Assembly: GCF_000732625.1 (NCBI RefSeq)
Contig: NZ_JPJI01000026.1
Location: 461,014-525,013 of the forward strand
Source of the DNA: Nonlabens ulvanivorans
Lineage (GTDB): Bacteria > Bacteroidota > Bacteroidia > Flavobacteriales > Flavobacteriaceae
Reading direction: 5' to 3'
DNA: 64,000 nucleotides
Positions 26,369-34,727 of this stretch are shown here, piece by piece. How positions within the stretch are numbered: position 1 is the first letter of the stretch; each line of letters opens with the position of its first letter. Both the position numbers and the translations under genes were made by a program. Under the pieces are notes generated by a model. It was not told where the DNA came from and made no database searches. It saw nothing but the letters and a program-made list of their open reading frames with translations.

Positions 26369-28778
26369 TATTTTAATACTATTGATATTGACATGGTCTA
26401 TATCATATGCACAGTCATATCAAATATCAGGCACCGTTTCTGATAATATTACTGGTACTGCCATTGAAAACGTTGCTATTTATGATAAAAATGCTGGACA
26501 ACTAGCCATTACAGATATAAATGGGAAATATCGATTTGAAACTACTCAAAAAGAATTAACCCTAATATGGTTCAGTTATGAATATGTTGTTCTAGAAGAA
26601 TCTCTTACTATCAACAATGATCTTATTAAAAATGTACAATTACAACAATTAGGTGAAGAGTTAACAGCCATTGAATTAACAGTGCGCAAAGAAAAACTAT
26701 TTCAACTAGAGCGTTTAAAAGATGTTGAAGGCACTTCTATTTATGCCGGTAAGAAAACTGAAGTGGTTCTTATTGAAAACTCTACCGCAAATCTAGCTGC
26801 AAATAATGCGCGTCAAATTTTTAATCAAGTTGCTGGTCTTAATATCTATCAAAATGATGATGCTGGATTGCAATTAAACATCGGTGGACGTGGACTAGAT
26901 CCTAATAGAACTGCAAATTTTAACACTAGACAAAATGGGTATGATATAAGCGCAGATGTGTTGGGTTATCCCGAAAGTTACTATGCTCCACCGGCAGAAG
27001 GTCTACAGAGTATTCAGGTAATACGTGGTGCAGCATCATTACAATATGGTACTCAATTCGGTGGTTTAGTGAATTTTGTTATGAAAGAACCTCATCAATC
27101 TAAACCTCTAGAGCTTATTACCAGAAACACTATAGGTTCTAATGGATTGTACACTAATTTCACAAGTCTAAGTGGTACTAGTGGTAAATGGAGCTATTAT
27201 ACTTTTTTTAATTATAAAAAAGGTGATGGCTTTAGACCTAATTCTCAATTTGAATCTAAGAATATTTATGCTCATGTAGGATATCAATTTAATGATCAGA
27301 CTAAGGTCACAGGAGAAATCACTTACCTAAACTACCTAGCCCAACAAGCTGGTGGGCTTAATGATCGACAATTTGAGGAGAATCCTTTTCAAAGTAATCG
27401 AGAACGTAACTGGTTTGAAGTAGATTGGTTTTTATACAATCTTAATTTCTCTCATGATTTTACTGAAGACACAAAATTCACTTTTAACGCCTTTGGATTA
27501 CAAGCACAGCGTAATGCACTAGGCTTTAGAACTAATCGTGTCGATCAAATTGATCCTGGTACAGAAAGAGATTTAATAAAAGGAGATTTTAATAATTATG
27601 GTGCCGAGGCGAGATTCTTAAGCACCTACAATCTTGCTGGAAAGAAAAATATTTTCTTAATCGGTTCTAAGTTTTATAAAGCAAACAACACAAGTACTCA
27701 AGGTCCTGGAAGTGATGGTAGCGATGCAGACTTTGACTTTCGATTTGATGAATATCCTAATTACTCAAATCAAAACGACTTTGTATATCCTAATTTAAAT
27801 ATCTCTCTATTCGGTGAGAACATCTTTTATGTAAACGATAAAATTTCATTTACTCCTGGTTTTAGACTAGAATATATCAAAACAGAAAGTGAAGGTTTTA
27901 CTAGAGAAATAAGAACTGACGCTGCTGGTAATGTTATTTTTAATGAAGTAATTGATGAAAATAGATCTAATGAAAGAACCTTTGCCTTACTAGGTTTAGG
28001 AACTAGTTATAAAGCAAATGATGCGATAGAATTATACGGTAATATTTCACAAAATTATAGGTCTGTAACATTTACCGACATAAGTACTATTAATCCTGCT
28101 TTTGAAATTGATCCCAACATTGACGACGAGAAAGGTTTTACTGCAGACATAGGTGCTCGTGGTAATTTTAACGATTTCATATCTTATGACGCTAGTGCAT
28201 TTGCATTATTTTATAATGACCGAATAGGTTTTACACAAGTCGTTGCAGATGATGGTCGTGTAAAAAGTCAACGAGGTAATGTAGGAGACGCTGTTATCTA
28301 TGGACTAGAAAGTCTAGTAGATCTTAATCTACAAAAGCTACTCATTAAAAACCAAGCTTATAAATTCAATCTATTTTTCAACACTTCTTTAGTAAGTTCT
28401 GAATACACAAATTCTGATGCCAACGGTATTGAAGGAAATAAAGTAGAGTTTATACCAGAATTAAATTTTAAAACAGGTTTTCAATTAGGATATAAAAACT
28501 TCATGTCTAGTATCCAATACTCATATCTATCGCAACAATTCACAGATGCTACAAACGCTACTGATGGGAATCTTAGTGGTGTAATAGGCGCTATACCAGC
28601 TTATGATGTTTTAGACTTTTCGGCCTCATATAAATACAGCAGGTTTAAATTAGAAGCTGGAATTAATAACGTGCTAGACAACTCCTATTTTACAAGAAGA
28701 GCAACTGGTTATCCAGGACCTGGAATTATCACCTCTCCTAATCGTAATTATTACATAACTCTAGAGATTAAGATTTGA
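26349..28778 (+). CDS. TonB-dependent receptor (FecA-like, probable iron uptake)
   Basis: An 809-aa outer-membrane receptor with a signal peptide (LKDYSILILLILTWSISYAQ), a carboxypeptidase-regulatory domain (ISGTVSDNITGTAIENV), a plug with LAANNARQIFNQVAGLNIYQ and IRGAASLQYGTQFGGLVNF, and a 22-strand-like barrel. It closes with an Ile-ending strand (YYITLEIKI). The length and the plug resemble FecA/ferric-siderophore receptors. Its start overlaps the HTTM gene by 20 nt. With DUF4856 and imelysin it forms a probable iron-uptake locus; the ligand is unknown. Confidence 0.9.
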   Translation: MKLKDYSILILLILTWSISYAQSYQISGTVSDNITGTAIENVAIYDKNAGQLAITDINGKYRFETTQKELTLIWFSYEYVVLEESLTINNDLIKNVQLQQLGEELTAIELTVRKEKLFQLERLKDVEGTSIYAGKKTEVVLIENSTANLAANNARQIFNQVAGLNIYQNDDAGLQLNIGGRGLDPNRTANFNTRQNGYDISADVLGYPESYYAPPAEGLQSIQVIRGAASLQYGTQFGGLVNFVMKEPHQSKPLELITRNTIGSNGLYTNFTSLSGTSGKWSYYTFFNYKKGDGFRPNSQFESKNIYAHVGYQFNDQTKVTGEITYLNYLAQQAGGLNDRQFEENPFQSNRERNWFEVDWFLYNLNFSHDFTEDTKFTFNAFGLQAQRNALGFRTNRVDQIDPGTERDLIKGDFNNYGAEARFLSTYNLAGKKNIFLIGSKFYKANNTSTQGPGSDGSDADFDFRFDEYPNYSNQNDFVYPNLNISLFGENIFYVNDKISFTPGFRLEYIKTESEGFTREIRTDAAGNVIFNEVIDENRSNERTFALLGLGTSYKANDAIELYGNISQNYRSVTFTDISTINPAFEIDPNIDDEKGFTADIGARGNFNDFISYDASAFALFYNDRIGFTQVVADDGRVKSQRGNVGDAVIYGLESLVDLNLQKLLIKNQAYKFNLFFNTSLVSSEYTNSDANGIEGNKVEFIPELNFKTGFQLGYKNFMSSIQYSYLSQQFTDATNATDGNLSGVIGAIPAYDVLDFSASYKYSRFKLEAGINNVLDNSYFTRRATGYPGPGIITSPNRNYYITLEIKI

Positions 28779-28948
28779 GAAAACAATCTTTAATATTATT
28801 ATATTCTTAATACCTGCTATCCCAAATTACATATATTAGAATATTCTTACTAATAGTTAGGATATTTTCATTTTATTCTATTGTATCTAGAAAACTATTT
28901 TACTAAATTGCTAACGTTTTGTAAAGTTAATTCAAAATGCTTTCCCCT

Positions 28949-28979
28949 AAAATGCCCTAATTCATAAGTAGGGCATTTT
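28949..28979. terminator. Terminator between the TonB receptor and a convergent methyltransferase gene
   Basis: An 11-bp stem (AAAATGCCCTA / TAGGGCATTTT) with a 9-nt loop and a T-run beyond. The right arm ends two bases before the convergent minus-strand stop, so it can serve both genes. Confidence 0.85.
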
Positions 28980-28980
28980 T

Positions 28981-29778
28981 TTATGCCTTTACAGCACTAA
29001 TTTCAAAAAGCATCGGATATAATCCACCTTCTAAATAATACAACCCATCATCCCTCAATTTCATATTAGGAAACACATCGTAAGGGCTACCATCATGCTC
29101 TGCCAGTAAGTTTACAGAGAGACCAGCATCAATAAGCGACTGTACGACTTCACTAAGACTGTGGTTCCAACCATACTCTTTACTAACCATTTTAGATTTA
29201 TTATTTGCATAGGTGCCTTCATACTCATCATATATAGCTTCTTCTCTAGCATAGTGGTATTTCATAACTGGTGGTGTCACATTATAATCATACATCCATG
29301 CGATAGGATGAAAATCAACAATATAAAAAACACCGTTATCATTTAATCGCTCACTGATCATCTGTGCCCATGGCTTTAAATCTGGCAACCAGCCTATCGT
29401 ACCATAACTAGTAAAAATGATATCAAACTTTTCTTTAATATAATCTGAGGTTTCAAGCACATTGCAGCACACAAATTGTGCAGGTATATCTAGCTCTTTA
29501 CTTAATTTACGAGCTAGTTTTATAGCCACATCACTTATATCTACTCCAGTTACCACAGCACCTTTATGTGCCCAACTTAAGGAGTCCTGACCAAAATGAC
29601 ATTGTAAATGCAGTAACTTTTTGTCTTTTACATTGCCTAGTGCGTTTAACTCGTAGGAGTTAAGTGAATTTTTCGCTTTCGCGAAAGCGTCCTTATCATA
29701 GAACTCACTTTCAAAATGTATAGCTGTTTTTTGATTCCAAGTGTTCTTATTTATTTCAAATGCTTCCCGTAAATCCAT
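28981..29778 (-). CDS. Class I SAM-dependent methyltransferase
   Basis: A 265-aa protein from the ATG at 29778 (a TTG five codons upstream is less likely). The fold is shown by KLLHLQCHFGQDSLSWAHKG (motif I, with CHFGQDSL in place of the usual GxGxG), VTGVDISDVAIKLA and IIFTSYGTIGWLPDL. The closing part DDGLYYLEGGLYPMLFEISAV is typical of a family common in Gram-negatives but of unknown substrate. The AFAKA residues near 35-39 come from a palindrome copy. It is divergent from the flavin reductase gene. Confidence 0.85.
   Translation of the reverse strand: MDLREAFEINKNTWNQKTAIHFESEFYDKDAFAKAKNSLNSYELNALGNVKDKKLLHLQCHFGQDSLSWAHKGAVVTGVDISDVAIKLARKLSKELDIPAQFVCCNVLETSDYIKEKFDIIFTSYGTIGWLPDLKPWAQMISERLNDNGVFYIVDFHPIAWMYDYNVTPPVMKYHYAREEAIYDEYEGTYANNKSKMVSKEYGWNHSLSEVVQSLIDAGLSVNLLAEHDGSPYDVFPNMKLRDDGLYYLEGGLYPMLFEISAVKA
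29674..29689. repeat. 16-bp palindrome, exact copy
   Basis: Inside the methyltransferase gene, read as AFAKA on the coding strand. Confidence 0.95.
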
Positions 29779-29834
29779 ATCGCAATTTAGCAAAGTTTAA
29801 ACATTTGAAAATGACGCTCATGAATAATTTGTTT

Positions 29835-29842
29835 TAACTTTG
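29835..29842 (+). promoter_or_regulatory. Candidate -7 element before the flavin reductase gene
   Basis: TAACTTTG fits TAnnTTTG exactly, 18 nt before the ATG. The nearest TTG upstream is 27 nt away, longer than usual. Confidence 0.35.
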
Positions 29843-29860
29843 AGGTAAAATATTAAACAA

Positions 29861-30514
29861 ATGAAGCATATTGATGCCATTGCTATAAAATCTATGGACC
29901 GTTTTTATCGCGGCAACCTTATTAATAGTGTTACCGGATTTAAGAGCGCAAACTTACTTGCCACTCGTTCCATAGATGAAATAGACAACGTAGCCATGTT
30001 TAGTAGTGTCACCCATTTAGGAAGTAATCCAGCCATGTTTAGTTTTGTACAACGACCACTAGGACATGGAGTCGGGCATACCTATGAGAACTTAAAAGCT
30101 ACTGGTAAAATCACATTAAACCATGTGAATATGAACTTAGTAGATAGAGCACATCAATCAAGCGCAAAATATGCTGAACATATTTCAGAATTTGATGAGT
30201 TAGATATAGAATTACTTCGTCGTGATAATTTCAAAGCACCATTTGTAAATGAAGCGACCATACAAGTCGCGGCAGAATATGTAAACGAATATCCAATTAA
30301 GGAGAATAACTGTATTCTAGTCATTTGTAAAATTACTGACATTTTTATAAAACCAGATATTTTACACAAAGACGGATGGGTAGACATAAGTAAAGCAGGT
30401 AGCGTTGCTATAAACGGTTTAGACGGTTATGCCATCGCCAAAACAAAGAAGCGATTGTCTTATGCGCAAGTTGATAAAGAGTTAGAAGAACTTTCAATTG
30501 ACAATGATGCGTAA
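29861..30514 (+). CDS. Flavin reductase-like (FMN-binding) family protein
   Basis: A 217-aa protein of the flavin reductase/FMN-binding split-barrel family. The start MKHIDAIAIKSMDRFYRGNL, LINSVTGFKSANLLATRS (flavin-binding strand) and NPAMFSFVQRPL are the signs. Its members reduce FMN or FAD or use it as a bound cofactor. It leads a plus-strand set with DUF2256, CRY-DASH and an Fe-S photolyase, all flavin or light-related, so it may serve flavin reduction for these enzymes; that link is inference. It overlaps the DUF2256 gene by 11 nt. Confidence 0.85.
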   Translation: MKHIDAIAIKSMDRFYRGNLINSVTGFKSANLLATRSIDEIDNVAMFSSVTHLGSNPAMFSFVQRPLGHGVGHTYENLKATGKITLNHVNMNLVDRAHQSSAKYAEHISEFDELDIELLRRDNFKAPFVNEATIQVAAEYVNEYPIKENNCILVICKITDIFIKPDILHKDGWVDISKAGSVAINGLDGYAIAKTKKRLSYAQVDKELEELSIDNDA

Positions 30515-30638
30515 TCAACACAACTTACCTACTAAAATATGTCCGGTGTGTAATAGAGAATTTACCTGGCGTAAGAAATGGGAAAAGAATTGGGAAACTG
30601 TAAAGTATTGTAGTAAAAAGTGTAGCGCAAATAAATAG
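30504..30638 (+). CDS. DUF2256 family zinc-ribbon protein (44 aa)
   Basis: A 44-residue protein starting at ATG 30504 (ATGATG; the second ATG at 30507 is equally possible). The body reads KICPVCNREFTWRKKWEKNW then VKYCSKKCSANK, i.e. two CxxC-type pairs (CPVC, CSKKC) round a Trp-rich core, a four-Cys zinc ribbon that defines DUF2256. The family is known to sit next to photolyase/cryptochrome genes, as here. It overlaps the flavin reductase gene and lies 13 bp before the CRY-DASH start, so the three are co-transcribed. Function unknown. Confidence 0.88.
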   Translation: MMRNQHNLPTKICPVCNREFTWRKKWEKNWETVKYCSKKCSANK

Positions 30639-30651
30639 CATTAATTGATAT

Positions 30652-31980
30652 ATGAATAATCTCGTCTGGTTTAGGAATGATTTAAGAGTAACGGATAATC
30701 ATAGCCTTAAAAAAGCATGCGATAATGACGGTAAAGTAATAGGTGTATATTGTTTTGACCCTATTTTTTATCAGAATAGTAATTTTGGTCTTGATATCGA
30801 TATAGAATTACCTTTCGGTAAAACGGGAAAATTTAGAGCACAATTTATTATAGAAGCTATAGAAGATTTACGCAAACAATTAGATAAACACGGCATTCCT
30901 TTATTAGTCTATCATGATTCCCCAGTAAATGTATTTCCAGACATCATTAAGGAATACGACATCACAAATATCTATCTACAAAAAGAATGGACACGCGATG
31001 AAGTTGAGCAAGAAAAGCTATTGGGTAAAGCACTCAAGCTGCTAGAAGTAAAACCTAAAGGACATCGGACTTATGATCAGTTCATTTATCATCCAGATGA
31101 CGTTCCCTACTCCAACTTTCAAGAAATCCCAACCGTTTTTACGCAATTCCGTAAAAAATGTGAGAAAGAATCTCACGTAAGAACACTAGTTGATATAAAA
31201 GATTATCAGCAAGAATTGCCCAGCATTGTGATGACTACTATTCCACAACTTGAAGATTTAGGCTTAGAAAGTTTTGAAAAGGACCATCGTAGCGCTTTCC
31301 CATGGAAAGGTGGCGCAACTGCAGCATGGGAAAGACTCAACCATTATTTCTGGGATACGGGCAAACTTCAATATTATAAAAAAACTAGAAACGGTTTAGT
31401 AGGTATAGACTACAGTAGCAAGTTAAGCACATGGTTGTCCATAGGATGCATAAGCGCTCGAGAAATCTATTGGGAAGTCCAACGATTTGAAAAAGAAGTG
31501 AAAAAAAATCAAGATACCTATTGGCTAATTTTTGAGCTTATATGGCGTGACTTCTTTAAATATGTTTCACTAAAAAATGGGAACGACATCTTCAAATTAG
31601 GTGGTATCCTACAAAAAGAATATGAGTGGAAAAGCAGTGAACGTGAATTATCAAAATGGATTAATGGTGAAACACATGAACGCTTTGTAAATGCAAACAT
31701 GAAAGAACTAGCTACCACTGGATGGATGAGTAATCGTGGTAGACAGAACGTTGCCAGTTACTGGTCCATGCATAAAGAACAAGACTGGCGCATAGGCGCT
31801 GCATATTTTGAACATATTTTAATCGACTATGACGTGCATTCTAATTATGGCAACTGGATGTATAATAGCGGTGTAGGTAATGACCCTAGAAATAGAACCT
31901 TTAATATAGAATTACAAGCCAGTAGGTATGATAGTGATGGTACATATCAAAGAATGTGGTTACAAGAGGAATTGTTTTAA
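30652..31980 (+). CDS. DASH-type cryptochrome/photolyase
   Basis: A 442-aa flavoprotein of the cryptochrome/photolyase family, DASH branch, known to repair cyclobutane dimers in single-stranded DNA. Signs: MNNLVWFRNDLRVTDNHSL with the nucleotide-like antenna fold, FPWKGGATAAWERLNHYFW in the linker, and the FAD part with YSSKLSTWLSIGCISAREIYWE, LIFELIWRDFFKYVS, NANMKELATTGWMSNRGRQN and YDVHSNYGNWMYNSGVGNDP. These blocks are those of CRY-DASH rather than class I photolyases. It follows DUF2256 and precedes an Fe-S photolyase. Confidence 0.93.
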   Translation: MNNLVWFRNDLRVTDNHSLKKACDNDGKVIGVYCFDPIFYQNSNFGLDIDIELPFGKTGKFRAQFIIEAIEDLRKQLDKHGIPLLVYHDSPVNVFPDIIKEYDITNIYLQKEWTRDEVEQEKLLGKALKLLEVKPKGHRTYDQFIYHPDDVPYSNFQEIPTVFTQFRKKCEKESHVRTLVDIKDYQQELPSIVMTTIPQLEDLGLESFEKDHRSAFPWKGGATAAWERLNHYFWDTGKLQYYKKTRNGLVGIDYSSKLSTWLSIGCISAREIYWEVQRFEKEVKKNQDTYWLIFELIWRDFFKYVSLKNGNDIFKLGGILQKEYEWKSSERELSKWINGETHERFVNANMKELATTGWMSNRGRQNVASYWSMHKEQDWRIGAAYFEHILIDYDVHSNYGNWMYNSGVGNDPRNRTFNIELQASRYDSDGTYQRMWLQEELF

Positions 31981-32048
31981 ATCTCACTTATAATAGTTCA
32001 AATCCTTAGGTAAAAAACCATTACAGACCCAATCTGAAATTTTAAAAA

Positions 32049-33590
32049 ATGAAAACATTAAGACTCATACTAGGCGATCAACTTAACCACAAGCACTCGT
32101 GGTTTGATGATGATCAAGAAAATATCATTTATTTCATGGCCGAAATGCGTCAAGAAACAGATTATGTCACACATCATATACAGAAGGTAGTTGCCTTTTT
32201 TATGGCGATGCGTGGTTTTAATGAATGGATTAATGATCGCGGCTGGAACAGTATTTACTACCATCTCGATGATGATAAGAATAACCAAGATCTAGTAGAG
32301 AACCTCAACCAAATCATCAAGGAACAAAAGATTGAAAAGTTTGAATACTTAGCTCCAGATGAATACAGACTTGATCAACAGCTCAAAGAATTTTGTAAAT
32401 CACTAGAAATCGAATGGCAAGGTTATGATACCGAACATTTTTTTACTAAAAGAAAAGACGTTGAGAAATTTTTTGAAGGTAAAAAGCGTATGACAATGGA
32501 GTACTTCTATCGAGACATGCGCAAGAAGCATCAAATCATGGTTGATGAAGATCTAGAACCTGAAGGTGGGAAATGGAATTATGACCATAGCAATCGCAAC
32601 CAGTGGAAAGGCGAAACTGATATACCACATGAGCGCGGTTTTAGAAAAGACGTTACTGCTATAGTAAAACTGCTCCATAAAGCAGATGTCAAAACCATGG
32701 GACGCATCGATGAACACAACTTTAACTGGCCTACCACGAGACAAGATGGACTTGATGTATTAAATTATTTCTGTGAGAATCTTTTAATAGAATTTGGTAC
32801 TTATCAAGATGCGATGCACACTGATCAGCACTACTTATATCACTCTAGGTTAAGCTTTGCCATGAATTGCAAACTATTAAGCCCACGAGAAGTCATAGAT
32901 GCTGTTTTGTCTCGCTTTCGCGAAAGCGGGAAACCAAAAATTGACATTTCACAAGTAGAAGGTTTTATAAGACAAATACTAGGATGGCGAGAGTATATGC
33001 GAGGAATATACTGGAAGGAAATGCCTAGCTATCAAAGTCAAAACCAACTAGAAAATCATAATAAGCTACCAGATTTTTACTGGACTGGAGAGACTAAGAT
33101 GAACTGTTTAAGTCACTCTATTAATAACTCACTAGATAATGCATATGCTCATCATATTCAACGATTAATGGTCACCGGCAACTATACGTTACTCACCATG
33201 ACTGAGCCTAGTTATGTAGACGAATGGTATCTAGGTGTCTATATAGACGCTATAGAATGGGTAGAAATTACTAATACACGCGGCATGTCTCAATGGGCCG
33301 ATGGCGGAATAGTCGCTACTAAACCTTATGTTTCTAGTGGTAGTTATATTAATAAAATGAGCAACTACTGTAAAGGATGTCATTACAAAGTATCTAAGAA
33401 GAATGCTGAGGATAATGCCTGTCCATTCAATTCTTTGTACTGGAATTTCCTAGATGAAAAAAAGGAATACTTTAAAGGAAATCACCGCATGGCCATGATG
33501 ATGAATTTGTTGAAAAAAATGGATACTGAGAAATTAGAAGCGCATAAATCAAGAGCAAATAACGTTATTAAAAATCCTTACAATTATTAA
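32049..33590 (+). CDS. Iron-sulfur bacterial cryptochrome/(6-4) photolyase (PhrB-like)
   Basis: A 513-aa enzyme of the FeS-BCP group (deoxyribodipyrimidine photolyase-related). The N-terminus MKTLRLILGDQLNHKHSWF is the family signature. Four cysteines that would hold a [4Fe-4S] cluster are seen in KMNCLSHSI, YCKGCHYK and NACPFNSLYW, matching the PhrB arrangement. The FAD pocket includes YAHHIQRLMVTGNYTLLT and DEWYLGVYIDAIEWVE. Members repair (6-4) photoproducts or act as cryptochromes. LSRFRES near 293-299 is made by an exact palindrome copy. Confidence 0.93.
   Translation: MKTLRLILGDQLNHKHSWFDDDQENIIYFMAEMRQETDYVTHHIQKVVAFFMAMRGFNEWINDRGWNSIYYHLDDDKNNQDLVENLNQIIKEQKIEKFEYLAPDEYRLDQQLKEFCKSLEIEWQGYDTEHFFTKRKDVEKFFEGKKRMTMEYFYRDMRKKHQIMVDEDLEPEGGKWNYDHSNRNQWKGETDIPHERGFRKDVTAIVKLLHKADVKTMGRIDEHNFNWPTTRQDGLDVLNYFCENLLIEFGTYQDAMHTDQHYLYHSRLSFAMNCKLLSPREVIDAVLSRFRESGKPKIDISQVEGFIRQILGWREYMRGIYWKEMPSYQSQNQLENHNKLPDFYWTGETKMNCLSHSINNSLDNAYAHHIQRLMVTGNYTLLTMTEPSYVDEWYLGVYIDAIEWVEITNTRGMSQWADGGIVATKPYVSSGSYINKMSNYCKGCHYKVSKKNAEDNACPFNSLYWNFLDEKKEYFKGNHRMAMMMNLLKKMDTEKLEAHKSRANNVIKNPYNY
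32913..32928. repeat. 16-bp palindrome, exact copy
   Basis: Inside the Fe-S photolyase gene, read as RFRES on the coding strand. Confidence 0.95.
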
Positions 33591-33675
33591 CATAATTTAA
33601 TGTGAATTCTGATTATATTAATAAATTCATAGAAGATTAGTTATAAATTAGTCTTGTAACCAATTAAACATTTAA

Positions 33676-33846
<171 letters not shown>

Positions 33847-33874
33847 TTAATCACTAACTAAAAAAAACAGAATC

Positions 33875-34015
33875 ATGATTAAAAAATCAATCGTATTAGT
33901 AGCAGTTGCTTTATTTACCATATCAATATCTAGTTGTCGTGAAGAAAGCACTGGAGATAAAGTTGAAGACGCAGTTGAAAGCGTTGCAGATGACGTAGAA
34001 GATGCAGTAGACTAG
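33875..34015 (+). CDS. Small acidic lipoprotein (46 aa)
   Basis: A 46-aa protein with a lipoprotein signal (IKKSIVLVAVALFTISISSC) and a short mature tail of 26 residues containing 11 Asp/Glu and two similar Glu-Asp-Ala-Val units. Such short acidic lipoproteins are common in flavobacteria beside lmo0937-type genes; I know of no function. A strong terminator follows at 34036-34065. Confidence 0.75.
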   Translation: MIKKSIVLVAVALFTISISSCREESTGDKVEDAVESVADDVEDAVD

Positions 34016-34035
34016 TTGTACTGTATATCATAAAC

Positions 34036-34065
34036 AAAAAGCCATTCTTTACAGAATGGCTTTTT
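34036..34065. terminator. Bidirectional terminator
   Basis: A 13-bp stem (AAAAAGCCATTCT / AGAATGGCTTTTT) with a 4-nt loop. It follows the small lipoprotein on the plus strand and the lipoprotein at 34090 on the minus strand. Confidence 0.88.
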
Positions 34066-34089
34066 TCTTAAGGCTATATTCAAAGGTTC

Positions 34090-34680
34090 TTATTGAACAA
34101 CTAAATCAAATTCAACTTGCACATCAGTTTCCCCACCGGCATTTAATAATGTACCATCGTTAGGCTTTAAAGGCTCGTGTCTTAAGACGATTGTTAAAGT
34201 TCCTGTGCCAGCTGCTCCGGTTGTGAAAGTAGTATCTAATCCTAGTGAATTACCATTTGCATCTGTGTCAACTTTTGCGACAGTAAGATCTGTTATAGAA
34301 TCGATGTAAAAAACTTCGTGTTCATCAGCTTCTTCTGCTACTTCCACAGTAATATCTTCTGCAGGTGATTCTAATTCATTTAAGAATTTTATACTTCCGT
34401 CATAAACAGTGCTAGCCATTAAAGTTCCTGTTACTGTTTCTACTGGAGCTAATGGTCCTTCACCATCTGCGTCTACAGATGTAAATACCACTACGTTAGT
34501 AGCATCTGTAGTACTAGTTAATGTGTATTCTACAGTGGTTATCACTTCTTCTTCATTTTCAGCGCTAATATCATCGTCGTTATCACATGATGTAAATACT
34601 GCTGTTGCTGCTAGTAATCCTAGCACTTTAATTGCATTTGATCTCATTGTACTTGGGTTGATTGTGTTAATTGTTTTCAT
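34090..34680 (-). CDS. Lipoprotein of a conserved flavobacterial family beside a TonB receptor
   Basis: A 196-aa protein; lipoprotein signal AIKVLGLLAATAVFTSC then DNDDD. A second ATG 11 codons in (34647) gives a more standard signal length and may be the true start. The mature part alternates strands (EVITTVEYTLTSTTDAT, VVVFTSVDADGEGPLAPVET) and has GSIKFLNELESPAEDITVEV and GTLTIVLRHEPLKPNDG. I associate this with a family annotated as a periplasmic-binding-fold protein but cannot assign a function from motifs. It lies 47 bp downstream of the TonB receptor gene in the same direction. Confidence 0.7.
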   Translation of the reverse strand: MKTINTINPSTMRSNAIKVLGLLAATAVFTSCDNDDDISAENEEEVITTVEYTLTSTTDATNVVVFTSVDADGEGPLAPVETVTGTLMASTVYDGSIKFLNELESPAEDITVEVAEEADEHEVFYIDSITDLTVAKVDTDANGNSLGLDTTFTTGAAGTGTLTIVLRHEPLKPNDGTLLNAGGETDVQVEFDLVVQ

Positions 34681-34727
34681 TGTTTACTTAATTTACTTGT
34701 TTAATTAATTGTTATTATGGTTTATTA

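Noticed and set aside
29778..29793. TTG starts a few codons upstream of ATG for the genes at 29778, 37530, 47751, 61100 and 12839
   Set aside because: An ATG lies a few codons in, and the added residues do not match any recognised sequence.
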